Shown piece by piece: positions 61,490-64,000 of a stretch of 64,000 nt of DNA (position 1 is its first letter; every line of letters starts with the position of its first letter). The notes beneath the pieces are model-generated. The model was given only the letters and a program-made list of their open reading frames with translations. It ran no database searches and was not told the DNA's origin. The stretch covers positions 2,537,043-2,601,042 of the forward strand of contig NC_088868.1 in assembly GCF_032884065.1 (NCBI RefSeq), read 5' to 3'. Made by a program: the position numbers and the translations under genes. Source of the stretch: Artemia franciscana. Its lineage: Eukaryota > Arthropoda > Branchiopoda > Anostraca > Artemiidae.

Positions 61490-62830
61490 TTACTTTCCGA
61501 AACTAATTATCAGAGTTTCGTACCAGTTTTGGATTGACGGCAGTCCTAGCACTTCCAGAGCCTTTTCGTAGGGGATATAACGGCGGCCCAAGATGATCGA
61601 TACCGCTCGCTTCTGAACCGATTCAAGCTCCTGACAAAGATACACTGTTCTCAGTGCTGAGGGCACCCAAAACAGGACACGCATATTCAAGAATGGGGCT
61701 GACATACGCTATGTATGCATATTTTATACTCTTTATGTTTGCACTGAACCTACGCATACCGTTTAAAGTCTGTAGACTAGCGTTTGCACTTTTAACCACG
61801 TTTTCAATATGTGTGGCAAAGCTGAAGTCATTGGAAAAAGTAACTCCAAGGATCTTGATACTGTTTGCTAGAGGGAATGGAACATTTGGCTCCATAACAT
61901 CACTTTTTAGCGGGTTAAAGCGCACTATCTTCGACTTGTTCACATTAATCTCAAGATTTAGCTCCGCGCACTCTTTTGTGAAAACACTGAAAAAATTTGA
62001 ACTGTACTGTGGCGTCATAACTCCGTTTTGTGCTAAATATTTCAGGATAAATGACAGGTCATCCGCGAACTTGTAGCGGTCGTCATAGTCAGCTATGAGG
62101 AAGTTAATTACAGACAAGAATACAATAGCTGCAAGCTTAGCGCCCTCAGGGGTTCCACAGGTGGAAGAGGACCATTCGGAATTGGTGTCACCTTCGTAGA
62201 GAGCAAACACACGATGCATCCTCTGACTGAGAAAATCCAACACGAGCATAAGAGTCTTTTTCTTAGCCCCCCTTAGCTTGAGATTAAGGGTAAAACAATG
62301 TGATTTATTAGATCAAATGCCTTTCGGAAATCTATGGCACCAAGTCTACAAAACTGTGACCTTTTTCGACCCACTTAAGTAGACTATCGTACATCCTCAC
62401 TAGGTACACTGAGGTATTACAGTCTTTCAGTCCGCCGTATTGTCTCTGGTCGATAGATCCTTGGATTTGATCAAGTAAGACCCTCAGGATGAAGGTCTCG
62501 GCCACTTTTGCCAGGCATGGTGTTTGCAAAATAGGTCTAAGTTCGTCACAGCTCTTAGGGTTGGTAACCTTCGGAATTACTCTAACGTAAGCTTTCTTCC
62601 AAACAGCTGGAAAGATCCTTATACGAAAGCGAAGCTTTATCAGCACTGAGAGTGGTTTCGCAATGAAAGGGGCGTATTCTCGAATCAGTTTGGGTGGAAG
62701 TTCGTCTGGATTAGTTGAACAGTTTACTTTCACCTTCATCAGGGTATTATAGGTTGCCATCTCATCGATAACGACTTCACCTTCATCTGCACAGGAGTCA
62801 AGTATTTCAGACTTTTGGGCTTGTAAAACG
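61490..62830 (-). pseudogene. CR1-like non-LTR retrotransposon fragment (reverse transcriptase)
   Basis: 5'-truncated copy of a relative of the element at 54430-59060. Pieces in order: 62760-62332 (DELPPKLIREYAPFIAKPLS, FPAVWKKAYVRVIPKV, SCDELRPI, DQRQYGGLKDCNTSVYLVRM), then AIDFRKAFDLINH in another frame, then 62249-61623 (CGTPEGAKLAAIVFLSVI, DDRYKFADDLSFI, KILGVTFSNDFSFATHIE, SPILEYACPV) and 61705-61490 (LCQELESVQKRAVSIILG, the C-terminal block). At least two frameshifts. The catalytic DD is retained (FADDL). Confidence 0.88.
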
Positions 62831-63842
<1,012 letters not shown>

Positions 63843-63924
63843 GAAAAATAGGACACGTCATAAAGAATCAAACTCACATGATACTGTTGACAAATATTTT
63901 TCTATCAACTCTATTTTTTAAAAC

Positions 63925-64000
63925 AGTAAAAAACTATAGGGTAAAGAGTGGGTCGTTGAGGAGGAAACAGACCCTTTCATATGCGGAGTAATTTCTGTTT
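63925..64000 (+). mobile_element. Foldback family copy, cut by the window end
   Basis: Contains 'gggtaaagagtgggtcgttg', 'catatgcggagtaatttctg' in the same order as the right arm at 11330-11400. The window stops inside the arm. Confidence 0.75.

Overview
This window is eukaryotic, AT-rich and repeat-dense. It carries spliced genes with GT-AG introns of several kilobases, Helitrons, CR1-like non-LTR retrotransposons, a tRNA-derived SINE, foldback elements, satellites and long (AT)n runs. The methionine sulfoxide reductase is of the type found in insects, so an arthropod is likely, perhaps a crustacean. That is an inference from family resemblance and repeat style.

Three host genes can be supported. 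(1) The last coding exon of PDCD5 lies at 1135-1487 (+). (2) A complete four-exon MsrA gene spans 10591-26777 (+), 220 codons. All splice phases match and there is one in-frame TGA, exactly where the family has its catalytic cysteine. The simplest reading is a selenocysteine-containing MsrA, and this is the main finding. (3) A complete five-exon palmitoyl-protein thioesterase 1 (Ppt1) gene spans 60963-31289 (-), 303 aa, with Ser115, Asp232 and His285 in place. MsrA and Ppt1 are convergent, about 4.5 kb apart.

Nearly everything else is transposon or repeat, much of it inside introns. 1-10.5 kb: PDCD5 3' end, SINEs, a non-LTR reverse transcriptase relic, a foldback element and a diverged 370-bp tandem repeat. 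10.8-26.5 kb (MsrA introns): a strong foldback element, a 60-bp tandem array, a SINE with an internally amplified segment, non-LTR fragments, and two Helitrons in the last intron. 26.8-31.3 kb: convergent intergenic region. 31.7-37.8 kb (Ppt1 intron 4): a 14-copy 115-bp satellite and a 258-bp tandem repeat. 38.0-49.3 kb (intron 3): a cluster of five Helitron copies, then a 780-bp tandem duplication with decayed coding-like sequence. 51.0-60.8 kb (intron 1): minisatellites, a Helitron fragment, a nearly full-length CR1-like element with a PHD-type ORF1 and a CCCH finger at the start of ORF2, and an inverted-repeat element. 61-64 kb: a second CR1-like fragment and an (AT)n run.

The Helitrons are non-autonomous. 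They keep the terminal sequences (5' TCTATATATA, 3' GC-rich hairpin and CTAG) and relics of a Pif1-type helicase C-terminus, while the interior has been replaced by a GACCGGGACACA-type minisatellite or A-rich simple sequence.
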